DNA from: CANNDT01 sp945876205
GTDB taxonomy: Bacteria; Acidobacteriota; Vicinamibacteria; Vicinamibacterales; UBA2999
DNA: 33,284 nt
Assembly: GCA_947503365.1 (NCBI GenBank)
Contig: CANNDT010000047.1
Location: 1 to 33,284 of the forward strand
Direction: 5' to 3'
Below are positions 7,158 through 15,118 of the stretch, piece by piece. Both the position numbers and the translations under genes were made by a program. Position 1 is the stretch's first letter. The number at the start of each line of letters is the position of its first letter. The notes below the pieces were generated by a model. The model was not told the origin of the DNA. It ran no database searches and was given only the letters and a program-made list of their open reading frames with translations.

Positions 7158-9668
7158 TTGCCGGTGCGAAGGTTCGTTGGCTTAACGCTACCGGCCGCGG
7201 CGCTCGCGGGTATCCTGACGGCCGCGGCGCTTCACGCCGCGGCCGGCTCCGTGCCGGCGGCTGCCCAGACGCCCACACCCGCCACAGACGCCGCCAGCGA
7301 GCGGCAGCTGCTCGAGCGGTACTGCTTCAGTTGTCACAGCGAACGCGCGAAGGCCGCCGGCGTCGACTCGGCGCGCAAGCTCTCGCTCGACGTGCTCGAT
7401 ACCTCACGCGTCGCGCACGATGCGCGCACCTGGGAGCTCGTGGCGCGCAAGCTTCGCGCGGGCATGATGCCGCCCGCGGGGACGCCGCGGCCCGATCCCG
7501 CGGCCTATGAATCCATGAGCGCGTGGCTCGAGGGCGAGCTCGATCGCGCCGCGACGCCGTACACGCCGCCTCCCGGGCTGCATCGTCTCAATCGCACCGA
7601 ATACGCCAACTCGGTGCGCGACCTGCTCGACCTGCCGATCGATCCCGCGAAGTACCTGCCGTCGGACGACTCGACCTCGGGCTTCGACAACATTGCCGGC
7701 GCGCTCGGCATCTCGTCGACGCTGGTCGAGGCCTACGTCACGGCAGCGCAGAAGATCAGCCGCCTGGCGCTGGGCCTTCCCGAAGAACCCACACTCGTCG
7801 TCTATCGCGCGCGCGAAGACACGACGCAGGACTATCACATCGAAGGGCTGCCGTTCGGCACGCGCGGCGGGCTGCTCGTCGAGCACCTCTTTCCATCGGA
7901 CGGCGAGTACACGATCACGGTGACGCCGATCTTTGGCGACAACATGACGCCGACCGGTTTCGGCTCCGTGCCGTGCGAGCGGATCGAAGTGCTGATGGAC
8001 GGCGACCGGCTCGGGCTGATGGACTGGAACGGAGGCGGACGTGCGCCGGCCACCGAGTGCCGCGGCGAGCGGCAGGCCGCGTCGCGAACCGGGCAGGCGG
8101 GTCCTGAAGCCTTCTTCGGCGGCCGCGGCGGCGCGGCGATGCGCGTGCGCTTCAAGGCGACCGCGGGCGCGCACAAGCTTGGCGCCACGTTCCTGGCCAC
8201 GCAGTACGCGCCGCTGCTCGATCTCGACCGCCGCTTCCGGCGATCGACGATTCAAACGGGCCCGACGCCGGGCTACACGTTCTTCCCGCACGTCGGCACG
8301 ATTCGCATCGAGGGACCGTACAGCGCCACCAGCGCGACCGATTCCCCAAGCCGGCGCCGTGTCTTCGCGTGCACGCCGGCGCGTCCGGCTGATGAAGAGG
8401 CGTGCGCCCGCCGAATCGCGCAGAGCCTCGCCACCCAGGCCTTCCGGCGGCCGGCGACGGCCACCGACGTCGATTCACTGATGGAGTTCTACCGGCTCGG
8501 CCGCCGCGAGAAGGATTTCGAGGTGGGCGTCGAGATGATGCTCACGCGCGTGCTCGCCTCGCCGCAGTTCATCTACCGCATCGAAGAAGAGCCCGCGAGC
8601 CTGGCTGCCGGCCAGGCATATCGCATCAGCGACATCGATCTCGCCTCGCGCCTCTCGTTCTTTCTCTGGAGCAGTCCACCCGACGCGACGCTCCTGCGGG
8701 CGGCGCAGCAGGGACGTCTCAAGGACCCGGCCGGCCTCGAACAGCAGGTGCGGCGCATGCTCGCGCATCCGAAGGCGAAGGCGCTGACCGTGAACTTCGC
8801 GGGCCAGTGGCTGAACCTGCGCGGTCTCGACAGCGTGGCGCCGGTCGCGTCGCTCTATCCCGACTTCGACGATCCGTTGCGGCAGGCAATGCGCACCGAG
8901 GTCGAGATGCTGTTCGACAGCATCGTTCGCGACGATCGCAACATCCTGGAGCTGTTGACCGCCGACTACACCTTCGTCAACGAGCGCCTCGCGCTGCACT
9001 ACGGCATCCCGAACATCTACGGCAGCCAGTTCCGTCGCGTGACGCTCGGTCCCGGAATGGAAAATCGTCGTGGTCTTCTCGGGAAGGGTGCCTTCCTGAC
9101 GGCGACGTCCAAGCCCGACCGTACCTCGCCGGTCAGCCGCGGCAAGTGGATCATGACCAACATATTCGGCATGAGCCCGCCGGACCCGCCGCCGGACGTG
9201 CCGCCGCTGCCGCCGCGCGCGACCGACGCCCGCGGCAGTACGAAGGAGCCGACGATGCGCGAGAAGATGATCGAGCATCGGGTGCGGCCCGACTGCGTGC
9301 AGTGCCACCGGCTGATGGATCCGATTGGTTTCGCGCTCGAGAATTTCGATGCGGTTGGGCTGTGGCGGAGCCACGACGAGGGGTCGCCGATCGATGCATC
9401 GGCGCAGGTATTTGACGGTACGATGGTGGACGGCCCGGCGGCGCTCCAGCGGTGGACGACCCGCTATTCGGGTCAGTTCATGCGGGTGAGCATCGAGAAG
9501 CTCATGATCTATGCGCTTGGACGCGGTCTCGAGTACCAGGACATGCCGCTCGTGCGCACCATCGCCCGCGACGTCGCGCGTCAGGACAATCATTTCTCCG
9601 CGCTGGTGATGGCCATCGTCAGGAGCGCGCCGTTTCAGACCAATACGAAATCGCAGCCCGGCACCTAG
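7158..9668 (+). CDS. DUF1587/DUF1595/DUF1592/DUF1588/DUF1585 multidomain cytochrome-like protein
   Basis: 836 residues. The start is a TTG at 7158, supported by GAGGGGG about eight bases upstream; the GTG at 7164 is too far from it. The signal peptide ends near residue 36. A heme-binding CFSCH sits at residues 56-60, in a region typical of planctomycete-type cytochrome domains. Then come DUF1587 (about 140-205, LHRLNRTEYANSVRDLL), a beta-rich middle section (about 210-400), DUF1595, DUF1592 (RVLASPQFIYRIEE, then LASRLSFFLWSS), DUF1588 with a second CxxCH at 713-717 (CVQCH, then MDPIGFALENFD), and C-terminal DUF1585 (IEKLMIYALGRGLEYQD). Biochemical function is not established for the family. 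Two hemes imply periplasmic electron transfer. It is classically paired with a DUF1552 gene, as here. Confidence 0.92.
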   Translation: MPVRRFVGLTLPAAALAGILTAAALHAAAGSVPAAAQTPTPATDAASERQLLERYCFSCHSERAKAAGVDSARKLSLDVLDTSRVAHDARTWELVARKLRAGMMPPAGTPRPDPAAYESMSAWLEGELDRAATPYTPPPGLHRLNRTEYANSVRDLLDLPIDPAKYLPSDDSTSGFDNIAGALGISSTLVEAYVTAAQKISRLALGLPEEPTLVVYRAREDTTQDYHIEGLPFGTRGGLLVEHLFPSDGEYTITVTPIFGDNMTPTGFGSVPCERIEVLMDGDRLGLMDWNGGGRAPATECRGERQAASRTGQAGPEAFFGGRGGAAMRVRFKATAGAHKLGATFLATQYAPLLDLDRRFRRSTIQTGPTPGYTFFPHVGTIRIEGPYSATSATDSPSRRRVFACTPARPADEEACARRIAQSLATQAFRRPATATDVDSLMEFYRLGRREKDFEVGVEMMLTRVLASPQFIYRIEEEPASLAAGQAYRISDIDLASRLSFFLWSSPPDATLLRAAQQGRLKDPAGLEQQVRRMLAHPKAKALTVNFAGQWLNLRGLDSVAPVASLYPDFDDPLRQAMRTEVEMLFDSIVRDDRNILELLTADYTFVNERLALHYGIPNIYGSQFRRVTLGPGMENRRGLLGKGAFLTATSKPDRTSPVSRGKWIMTNIFGMSPPDPPPDVPPLPPRATDARGSTKEPTMREKMIEHRVRPDCVQCHRLMDPIGFALENFDAVGLWRSHDEGSPIDASAQVFDGTMVDGPAALQRWTTRYSGQFMRVSIEKLMIYALGRGLEYQDMPLVRTIARDVARQDNHFSALVMAIVRSAPFQTNTKSQPGT

Positions 9669-9669
9669 T

Positions 9670-9705
9670 GTTCCCGTGGGTACGCCAGGTTCCCGTGAGT
9701 ACGTC
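9670..9705. repeat. Tandem direct repeat, 17-nt units with 19-nt period
   Basis: GTTCCCGTGGGTACGCC at 9670-9686 is followed by GTTCCCGTGAGTACGTC at 9689-9705 (15 of 17 identical). It begins two bases after the DUF1592 stop codon and precedes the palindromic element at 9712. Role unknown. Confidence 0.6.
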
Positions 9706-9711
9706 GTGTCC

Positions 9712-9751
9712 GGCTTTCTTGTCCGCCGAAGCCTTGGCGAAGGCGGAAGCC
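9712..9751 (-). repeat. Palindromic dispersed repeat, copy A
   Basis: GGCTT and CCGCC on the left mirror GGCGGAAGCC on the right, giving a 40-base quasi-palindrome. Its core at 9724-9745, read on the minus strand, matches 11211-11232 at 21 of 22 positions. The two related copies thus lie in opposite orientation on either side of the DUF1552 gene. From memory, repeats of this type, which translate as AFAKASADK-like peptides, are scattered through many Acidobacteriota metagenome assemblies. Confidence 0.6.
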
Positions 9752-9772
9752 TGACCGTGTAGAGGAAACAAC

Positions 9773-11176
9773 ATGGCTTTTATCTTCAAGAAGCACGTTC
9801 CCCGCCGGCTCTTCCTGCGCAGCACCGGCGTGACGCTGGCGCTGCCACTGCTCGATGCGATGGTGCCCGCAGGGTCGCTGGCGCAGACCGTTGGCGCGGA
9901 GCCGAAGACGCGGTTCGTCGGCATGTTCTTTCCCCACGGCATGGCGCCGGGCCACTGGGAGCCGAAGGCCGAAGGCGCGCTGCCCGACACGCTTCCGTAC
10001 ATCCTCGAGTCGCTCGAGCCGGTGAAGGATCAGTCGGTCGTCCTGAGCGGCCTCTGGGCGAAATCCGCCGAGCCACCCGAGGGGACGACGGGATCTGACC
10101 ACTGGGTTGCGGCCTCGTACCTGACCGGCATCAAGCCGCGCAAGACCGCCGCCGCCGACGCGACGGTTGGCAGCCCGACCATCGATCAGATCATCGCGCA
10201 GAAGATCGGCGCCGAGACGCTGCTGCCGTCGTTGCAGCTCGCCGTCGAGGATCCGAACTCGAGCTCGAGCAACTGCGGCGAAGGGTACAGTTGCGCGTAC
10301 ACCAACTCGATCTCGTGGGTCGGTCTGCCGACGCCGTCGACGGAACCGTTGATGCGGACGGCGCCGCTGCCGATGGAGCTGAATCCGCAGGTGGTGTTCG
10401 AGCGCCTCTTCGGTAGCGGCGGTACCCCCGAAGTGCGCGCGGCGCGCCTCGTCCAGCGGCGCAGCATTCTCGACTCGCTGGTGGGTGAGTTGACGCGCCT
10501 GCGGGCCGACCTCGGGCCGGCCGACCGCCGCGTGGTGAGTCAGTACGTCGACGAGATCCGCGAGATCGAACGGCGGATCGTGCTCGCCACCAAGGCCAGT
10601 AACGATGTGCCCGTGTTCGACCTGCCGCCGGGCGTGCCGGAGCAGTTCGACGAGCACGTCAAGCTGCACGCCGATCTCCTGGCGCTGGCGTTCAAGGCCG
10701 ACATCACGCGGGTGGCGACGCTGCTCGGCGCCCGCGACCTGACGAACCGCGTCTACAACTTTCCGAAGAGCCCGCTGTTTCCCGACGGCGGCAACAGCGT
10801 GAGCTTCCACAGCGGCTCGCACCACCAGGACGACCCGGCGCAGATCAAGCGATACGCGATGTTGAACCGCTATCACATGTCGACGCTGTCGTACCTCGCG
10901 CAGAAGCTGCGGTCGATTCCCGAAGGCGACGGCACGCTGCTCGATCACTCGCTGATCATCTACGGCACCAACATGGGCAATTCCAATCAGCACCAGCACT
11001 ACGACGTGCCGCACGTCCTGGTCGGCGGCGCCGGCGGCAAGCTCAAAGGCAACCGTCACCTGGCGTACGAGAGGAAGACGGTGATGACCGGGAACCTCCT
11101 GCTCAGCATCCTGGACATGTACGGCATCCACAAAGACAGCCAGGGCGACAGCACCGACAGGCTCGCGAAGCTCTAA
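9773..11176 (+). CDS. DUF1552 family protein with Tat-like signal
   Basis: 467 residues. A ribosome site AGAGGAAA precedes the ATG. The N-terminus carries twin arginines at 11-12 (RRLFLRSTG) followed by a hydrophobic stretch to about residue 38, a Tat-type export signal, so the protein is probably folded, perhaps with a cofactor, before export. The body matches DUF1552: FVGMFFPHGMAPGHWEP near the N-terminus, VVLSGL, SDHWVAASYLTG, and a C-terminal region with DHSLIIYGTNMGN and DVPHVLVGGAGG. The fold recalls the DUF1501/alkaline-phosphatase-like group, which is inference. DUF1552 and DUF1592 genes are near-constant neighbours in Acidobacteriota and Planctomycetota and presumably work together. 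The stop codon overlaps a possible ATG at 11176 in the ankyrin frame. Confidence 0.92.
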   Translation: MAFIFKKHVPRRLFLRSTGVTLALPLLDAMVPAGSLAQTVGAEPKTRFVGMFFPHGMAPGHWEPKAEGALPDTLPYILESLEPVKDQSVVLSGLWAKSAEPPEGTTGSDHWVAASYLTGIKPRKTAAADATVGSPTIDQIIAQKIGAETLLPSLQLAVEDPNSSSSNCGEGYSCAYTNSISWVGLPTPSTEPLMRTAPLPMELNPQVVFERLFGSGGTPEVRAARLVQRRSILDSLVGELTRLRADLGPADRRVVSQYVDEIREIERRIVLATKASNDVPVFDLPPGVPEQFDEHVKLHADLLALAFKADITRVATLLGARDLTNRVYNFPKSPLFPDGGNSVSFHSGSHHQDDPAQIKRYAMLNRYHMSTLSYLAQKLRSIPEGDGTLLDHSLIIYGTNMGNSNQHQHYDVPHVLVGGAGGKLKGNRHLAYERKTVMTGNLLLSILDMYGIHKDSQGDSTDRLAKL

Positions 11177-11195
11177 TGCGTCTTTCACCCAAACG

Positions 11196-11295
11196 GGCCA
11201 CGGAGACACCCGCCTTCGCCAAGGCTACGGCGCGGCAGGCCGACGTCCGCTTGGGGCGCCGAAGCCGAATGGCGAAGGCGACCGTCTCTGTGGCC
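11196..11295. repeat. 100-nt imperfect palindromic element, paired copy B
   Basis: The left arm, from GGCCACGGAGAC at 11196, is mirrored by GTCTCTGTGGCC ending at 11295. CGCCTTCGCCA at 11211-11221 is mirrored by TGGCGAAGGCG at 11270-11280, and GGCTACGGCG by CGCCGAAGCC. The first 26 positions of the arms match at about 22. The element resembles two inverted units of the repeat at 9712-9751, the layout of REP/BIME-like or MITE-like elements. It covers the 5' end of the ankyrin frame, including the likely start codon at 11269. Confidence 0.65.
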
Positions 11296-13008
11296 ATCTT
11301 CGTCGTCTGCGCCGGCGTCACGATCGGCGCCGCCGGCAGTGATGTGGCCGACGCCGTCATGAACGGCGACAAGCCCGCGTTGCGTGCGCTGATTCAGAAG
11401 AAGGCCAACGTCAACGCCGCGCAGATCGATGGCGCGACCGCGCTGCATTGGGCTGTGTACCGTGACGACCTCGAGGCAGCCACACTGCTGGTGGCGGCCG
11501 GGGCGAATGCGCGCGCCGCGAATCGCGAAGGCGTGACGCCGCTCGAGATGGCGTCGCTCTATGGCAGCCTGCCGATGGTGGATGTGCTGCTCAAGGCCGG
11601 CGCGGACGCGAAGGAGCTCGGACCCAACGGCGAGACGCTGCTGATGTTTGCGGCGCGCAACGGCCGCGTCGATCTGATCAACCGGCTGATCGCGGCGGGT
11701 GCGGACGTGAACGCGCGCGAGCGCCTGCGCGGCACGACGGCGCTGATGTGGGCGGTCGAGCAGCGGCATCCGGACGCGGTGAAAGCGCTGCTCGCCGCGC
11801 ACGCCGATCCGAGCGTGGCCTCGGGTCCGGCGGGTCTGCCGCAGAACTACATGGCTCCACGCACGAACGTGCGCGCGGTCGAGGAGTCGCGGCAGCGGCG
11901 CGAGCGCGCCGCCGCGGCGGGCCGCACCTACGAGGAACAGCTCGCCATCGAACGCGCGCAGGCTCCGCCGCGAGGCCAGGGTGCGCAAGCGCAAGGCTTC
12001 CCGGGGCAGCCGCCGCCCGAGGACAACGATCTGATCCAGGCGGGTCTGGTCGGCAGCGGTGGCGGTGGTCTCACCGCATTGGTCTTTGCCGCGCGTGAGG
12101 GCGATGTCGAGTCCGCCCGTGCACTGCTCGACGCCGGCGCCAGCATCAACCAGACGACCGAGTACCGCTGGACGCCGCTCCTGACGGCCATCAACAACCG
12201 GAACTACGCGCTGGCCGCGTTGCTGCTCGACCGCGGCGCCGATCCCAATCTGGCGAACAAGGGCGGATGGACGCCGCTCTACCTGGCCACCGACAACCGC
12301 AACATCGAAGGCGGCGACTACCCCGTGCCGAGGCCTGACCTCGAGCATCTCGACATCATCCGCAGGCTGCTCGAGAAGGGCGCCAACCCGAACGCGCGGA
12401 TCCACGACAACACGCTGACGCGCACCATCTTCACGATGCAGTGGTTCTTCGAGGACGGCGCCACCGCGTTCATTCGCGCCGCGCAGTCGAGCGATACCGC
12501 GCTGATGACGTTGCTGCTCGAATACAAAGCGGATCCGACGCTGGTCACCGCCTACGGCGACAGCGCCTTGACCGCCGCCGGCGGCATCGGCTGGGTCGAG
12601 GGCGTCACCTACGAGCGGTCGCCGGAAGAAAACGTCGAAGCGCTTCGCATGCTGCTCGACCTGGGTCTCGACCCGAACGTCGGCAACAACGAAGGGCGCA
12701 CCGCGCTGATGGGCGCCGCGCTCAAGGGCCGCAACGCGGCCGTGCAGCTGCTCGTCGATCGCGGCGCGAAGCTCGAACAACGCGACCGCGGCAGCCGCGA
12801 TACCGACAAGCTCGGTTCCGCCGCTGCCGGACACACATGGCAGGCGCTCGATTACGCCGAGGGGCTCGTGCGTCCCGGTGTGCAAGGCGTGCTCGCCTAT
12901 CCCCAGACCGCCGCGCTGATTCGCCGGCTGATGATGGAACGCAACCTCCCCGTACCCCCGGAGAATCGCAATATTCTCTCCATCTGCGTGACCGCGCTCT
13001 GCCAGTAA
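11269..13008 (+). CDS. Secreted ankyrin-repeat protein
   Basis: 579 residues from the ATG at 11269. That start gives a signal peptide (MAKATVSVAIFVVCAGVTIG) directly before the first repeat. The frame is open back to an ATG at 11176 overlapping the DUF1552 stop, but the extra 31 codons lie mostly in the palindromic element and read as non-native sequence; translational coupling from 11176 cannot be excluded. About ten ankyrin units are visible, for example GATALHWAVYRDDLEAATLL, GETLLMFAARNGRVDLINRL and GRTALMGAALKGRNAAVQLL. A low-complexity Arg/Ala/Gln/Pro linker at about residues 195-255 splits them into two blocks. Ankyrins bind proteins. Their regular position beside DUF1592/DUF1552 genes suggests a periplasmic scaffold, which is inference. 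Confidence 0.88.
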   Translation: MAKATVSVAIFVVCAGVTIGAAGSDVADAVMNGDKPALRALIQKKANVNAAQIDGATALHWAVYRDDLEAATLLVAAGANARAANREGVTPLEMASLYGSLPMVDVLLKAGADAKELGPNGETLLMFAARNGRVDLINRLIAAGADVNARERLRGTTALMWAVEQRHPDAVKALLAAHADPSVASGPAGLPQNYMAPRTNVRAVEESRQRRERAAAAGRTYEEQLAIERAQAPPRGQGAQAQGFPGQPPPEDNDLIQAGLVGSGGGGLTALVFAAREGDVESARALLDAGASINQTTEYRWTPLLTAINNRNYALAALLLDRGADPNLANKGGWTPLYLATDNRNIEGGDYPVPRPDLEHLDIIRRLLEKGANPNARIHDNTLTRTIFTMQWFFEDGATAFIRAAQSSDTALMTLLLEYKADPTLVTAYGDSALTAAGGIGWVEGVTYERSPEENVEALRMLLDLGLDPNVGNNEGRTALMGAALKGRNAAVQLLVDRGAKLEQRDRGSRDTDKLGSAAAGHTWQALDYAEGLVRPGVQGVLAYPQTAALIRRLMMERNLPVPPENRNILSICVTALCQ

Positions 13009-13050
13009 GCATCGCGGCCCCGCCTCATCGAACACGACAGGAGACACGAC

Positions 13051-13893
13051 ATGAGCGACGTTCTCAGTGGAGCTGAGTTCAAGAAGCAATTGCGCGCGGG
13101 AACCCCGAAGCTGGGCTTGTTCATCAACTCGCACAGTCCCACGGTCGCCGAACAACTGGCGCACAGCGGCTACGACTGGCTCCTCGTCGATACCCAGCAC
13201 GGGCCGATGGGTCATGAGAGCCTCTCCGGCATGCTCGCCGGGATCGCCAACGGTGGCGCCAAGTCGATGGTGCGCGTGGGCGGAGCCTTCGATCGCCCCG
13301 GCATCCAGCAGTCGCTCGACATGGGCGCGGACGGGATCCTCGTGCCCTACATCAACAACGCCGACGAAGCGAAGCAGGCGATCAGTTGCTGCAAGTACCC
13401 GACGGCCGGCACGCGGTCGGTCTACTTCCCGCAGCGCAGCATGAACAAGGCCGGGCTGCTCGGCTACGCGGGCGCGTCGAACGACAACGTGATCGTGGCA
13501 CTCCAGGTGGAAACGGCGGACTGCATCAAGAACATCGACGAGATCGCCGCCCTCAAGGGCGTCGACATGCTGTTCCTCGGCCAGAACGACCTGTGCATGT
13601 CGATGGGCCTCTACGAGAAGTACGAGTTCCCGCACATGTACACGTCGCCCGAGCTCAATGCCGCGACCGACAAGCTGCGCGCCGCGGCCAAGAAGAACAA
13701 CGTCATCCTCGGGATCTTCCTGTTCGGCACCAGCCGCGTCGGCGAGTTCCTCGAGAAGGGCTTCTCCTTCTTCAGCGTCGGCAACGATCTGCATCACATC
13801 CTGACGCAGGCCAGCGCCTACGTGAAAGACGTGGAAGCGGTCTCGAAGGAAAAGGGCCGCGCCTGGGAACGGCGGGCGTCGTCTCTCCTGTAG
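13051..13893 (+). CDS. HpcH/HpaI family aldolase (2-oxo acid aldolase or lyase)
   Basis: 280 residues, no signal peptide, so cytoplasmic. AGGAG lies seven bases before the ATG. It is a TIM-barrel class II (metal-dependent, pyruvate-type) aldolase. DTQHG has the catalytic-base histidine at 50; RVGG holds Arg75, expected to bind the substrate oxygen; GADGILVPYI precedes the TAGTRS loop; QVET (Glu154) and GQNDLCMSMG (Asp180) supply the expected metal ligands. Known members (HpaI, GarL, RhmA) cleave 4-hydroxy-2-oxo acids to pyruvate plus an aldehyde; which substrate applies here is not clear. The sequence between the key motifs departs from textbook HpaI (for example the YFPQRSMNKAG segment), so specificity may be new. 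It sits five bases upstream of the aminotransferase. Confidence 0.88.
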   Translation: MSDVLSGAEFKKQLRAGTPKLGLFINSHSPTVAEQLAHSGYDWLLVDTQHGPMGHESLSGMLAGIANGGAKSMVRVGGAFDRPGIQQSLDMGADGILVPYINNADEAKQAISCCKYPTAGTRSVYFPQRSMNKAGLLGYAGASNDNVIVALQVETADCIKNIDEIAALKGVDMLFLGQNDLCMSMGLYEKYEFPHMYTSPELNAATDKLRAAAKKNNVILGIFLFGTSRVGEFLEKGFSFFSVGNDLHHILTQASAYVKDVEAVSKEKGRAWERRASSLL

Positions 13894-13898
13894 GTTCC

Positions 13899-15065
13899 AT
13901 GCGACTGGCACGAAGCATGTCCCGGCTCCAGACGGAGTCGGCCTTCGAAGTGCTCGCCAAGGCGCGCGCACTCGAAGCCAAGGGACAACGCGTCATCCAT
14001 CTCGAAATCGGGGAGCCGGACTTTCCGACTCCCCGACACATCGTCGAGGCCGGCAAGCAGGCGCTCGAGGAGGGATGGACGAAGTACGGTCCGACGCCGG
14101 GATTCCCGGAATTCCGCGAGGCCATCGCCGCCGAGGTCGCGCGCACGCGCGGGATCACGGCGGCGGCCGAGAACGTCTGCGTCGTCCCCGGCGGGAAGCC
14201 GATCATCTTTTTCACGATGCTGGCGCTGGTCGAGCCGGGCGACGAGGTGATCTTTCCCGACCCGAGCTTTCCGATCTACGAATCGATGATCCGGTATCTC
14301 GAAGCGGTACCGGTGCCGGTGCCGCTGCTCGAGCGCCGCGGCTTCTCGTTCGACCTCGACGTGTTCCGGGATCGCCTGTCGAGCAAGACGAAGCTGGTGA
14401 TTCTCAACTCGCCGGCCAATCCGACCGGCGGCGTGATCCCGAAAGACGATCTCGCGCAGATGGCGGCGATGCTGCGCGAGCGCGAGGCGATGGTGCTGAG
14501 CGACGAGATCTACCGGCGGATCTGGTACGACGCCGAGCCCTCGTCGATCGCCAGCTTCGACGGCATGCCGGAGAAGACGATCATCCTCGACGGGTTTTCC
14601 AAGACCTACGCGATGACCGGGTGGCGCCTCGGCTACGGGGTGATGCCGGTCTGGCTGGCCAACGCCGTGAACATGCTGACGGTGAATTCCAACTCGTGCA
14701 CGGCGAGCTTTACGCAGCGCGCCGGGCTCGCGGCGCTCACGGGTCCACAGGACGGCGTGACGGCGATGGTGGCCGAGTTCCGCCAGCGACGCGATGCGAT
14801 CGTGAAGGGCCTGAACGAGATTCCCGGGTTCACCTGCGTGGTGCCGCCGGGGGCGTTCTATGCGTTTCCCAACGTCACCGGCACGGGAATGCCGTCCAGG
14901 GCACTGGCGGACCTGATCCTGAATGAGGGCGGTGTGGCCTGCCTGAATGGCGGCTCGTTCGGGCAACACGGAGACGGCTACCTGCGATTCAGCTACGCGA
15001 ATTCCTTGCCCAATATCCTGGAGGCCATCGACCGTATTCGATCGATTTCCCACCGCTGGCAGTAG
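13899..15065 (+). CDS. Class I/II PLP-dependent aminotransferase, aspartate aminotransferase type
   Basis: 388 residues, cytoplasmic. The start is the ATG at 13899; the preceding stop TAG and following G form part of the ribosome site (TAGG), so translation is probably coupled to the aldolase. The fold-type I landmarks are all present: EIGEPDFPTP and KYGPTPG near the N-terminus, NSPANPTGG, LSDEIYRRIWYD, the PLP-lysine motif DGFSKTYAMTGWRLGYG with Lys235, and YLRFSYANS carrying the carboxylate-binding arginine near the C-terminus. It transfers an amino group between an amino acid and a 2-oxo acid. The aldolase partner suggests that the 2-oxo product or substrate is a hydroxy-oxo acid, which is inference. 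Exact specificity cannot be read from the sequence. Confidence 0.9.
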   Translation: MRLARSMSRLQTESAFEVLAKARALEAKGQRVIHLEIGEPDFPTPRHIVEAGKQALEEGWTKYGPTPGFPEFREAIAAEVARTRGITAAAENVCVVPGGKPIIFFTMLALVEPGDEVIFPDPSFPIYESMIRYLEAVPVPVPLLERRGFSFDLDVFRDRLSSKTKLVILNSPANPTGGVIPKDDLAQMAAMLREREAMVLSDEIYRRIWYDAEPSSIASFDGMPEKTIILDGFSKTYAMTGWRLGYGVMPVWLANAVNMLTVNSNSCTASFTQRAGLAALTGPQDGVTAMVAEFRQRRDAIVKGLNEIPGFTCVVPPGAFYAFPNVTGTGMPSRALADLILNEGGVACLNGGSFGQHGDGYLRFSYANSLPNILEAIDRIRSISHRWQ

Positions 15066-15083
15066 GCGTATACGGCGTATACT
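15056..15083 (+). promoter_or_regulatory. Putative promoter for receptor 2
   Basis: TATACT at 15078-15083 is preceded 16 bases upstream by CTGGCA (four of six to TTGACA). The -35 lies inside the last codons of the aminotransferase gene. GCGTATAC occurs twice in a row (15066-15073 and 15076-15083). The -10 matches that of receptor 1, giving a leader of about 28 bases. Confidence 0.5.
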
Positions 15084-15118
15084 TGCCCCCAATTTCCGGC
15101 CATCCAGAGGATTTGTGC

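Noticed and set aside
9712..11295. The inverted repeats as ends of a composite transposon carrying the DUF1552 gene
   Set aside because: No transposase or target-site duplication is seen, and DUF1552 is in its usual conserved neighbourhood, so independent insertion of small repeats is more likely.
11185..13971. A 928-codon open frame antisense to the ankyrin and aldolase genes
   Set aside because: It spans two real plus-strand genes and the intergenic gap, shows no motifs and has the composition of a GC shadow.
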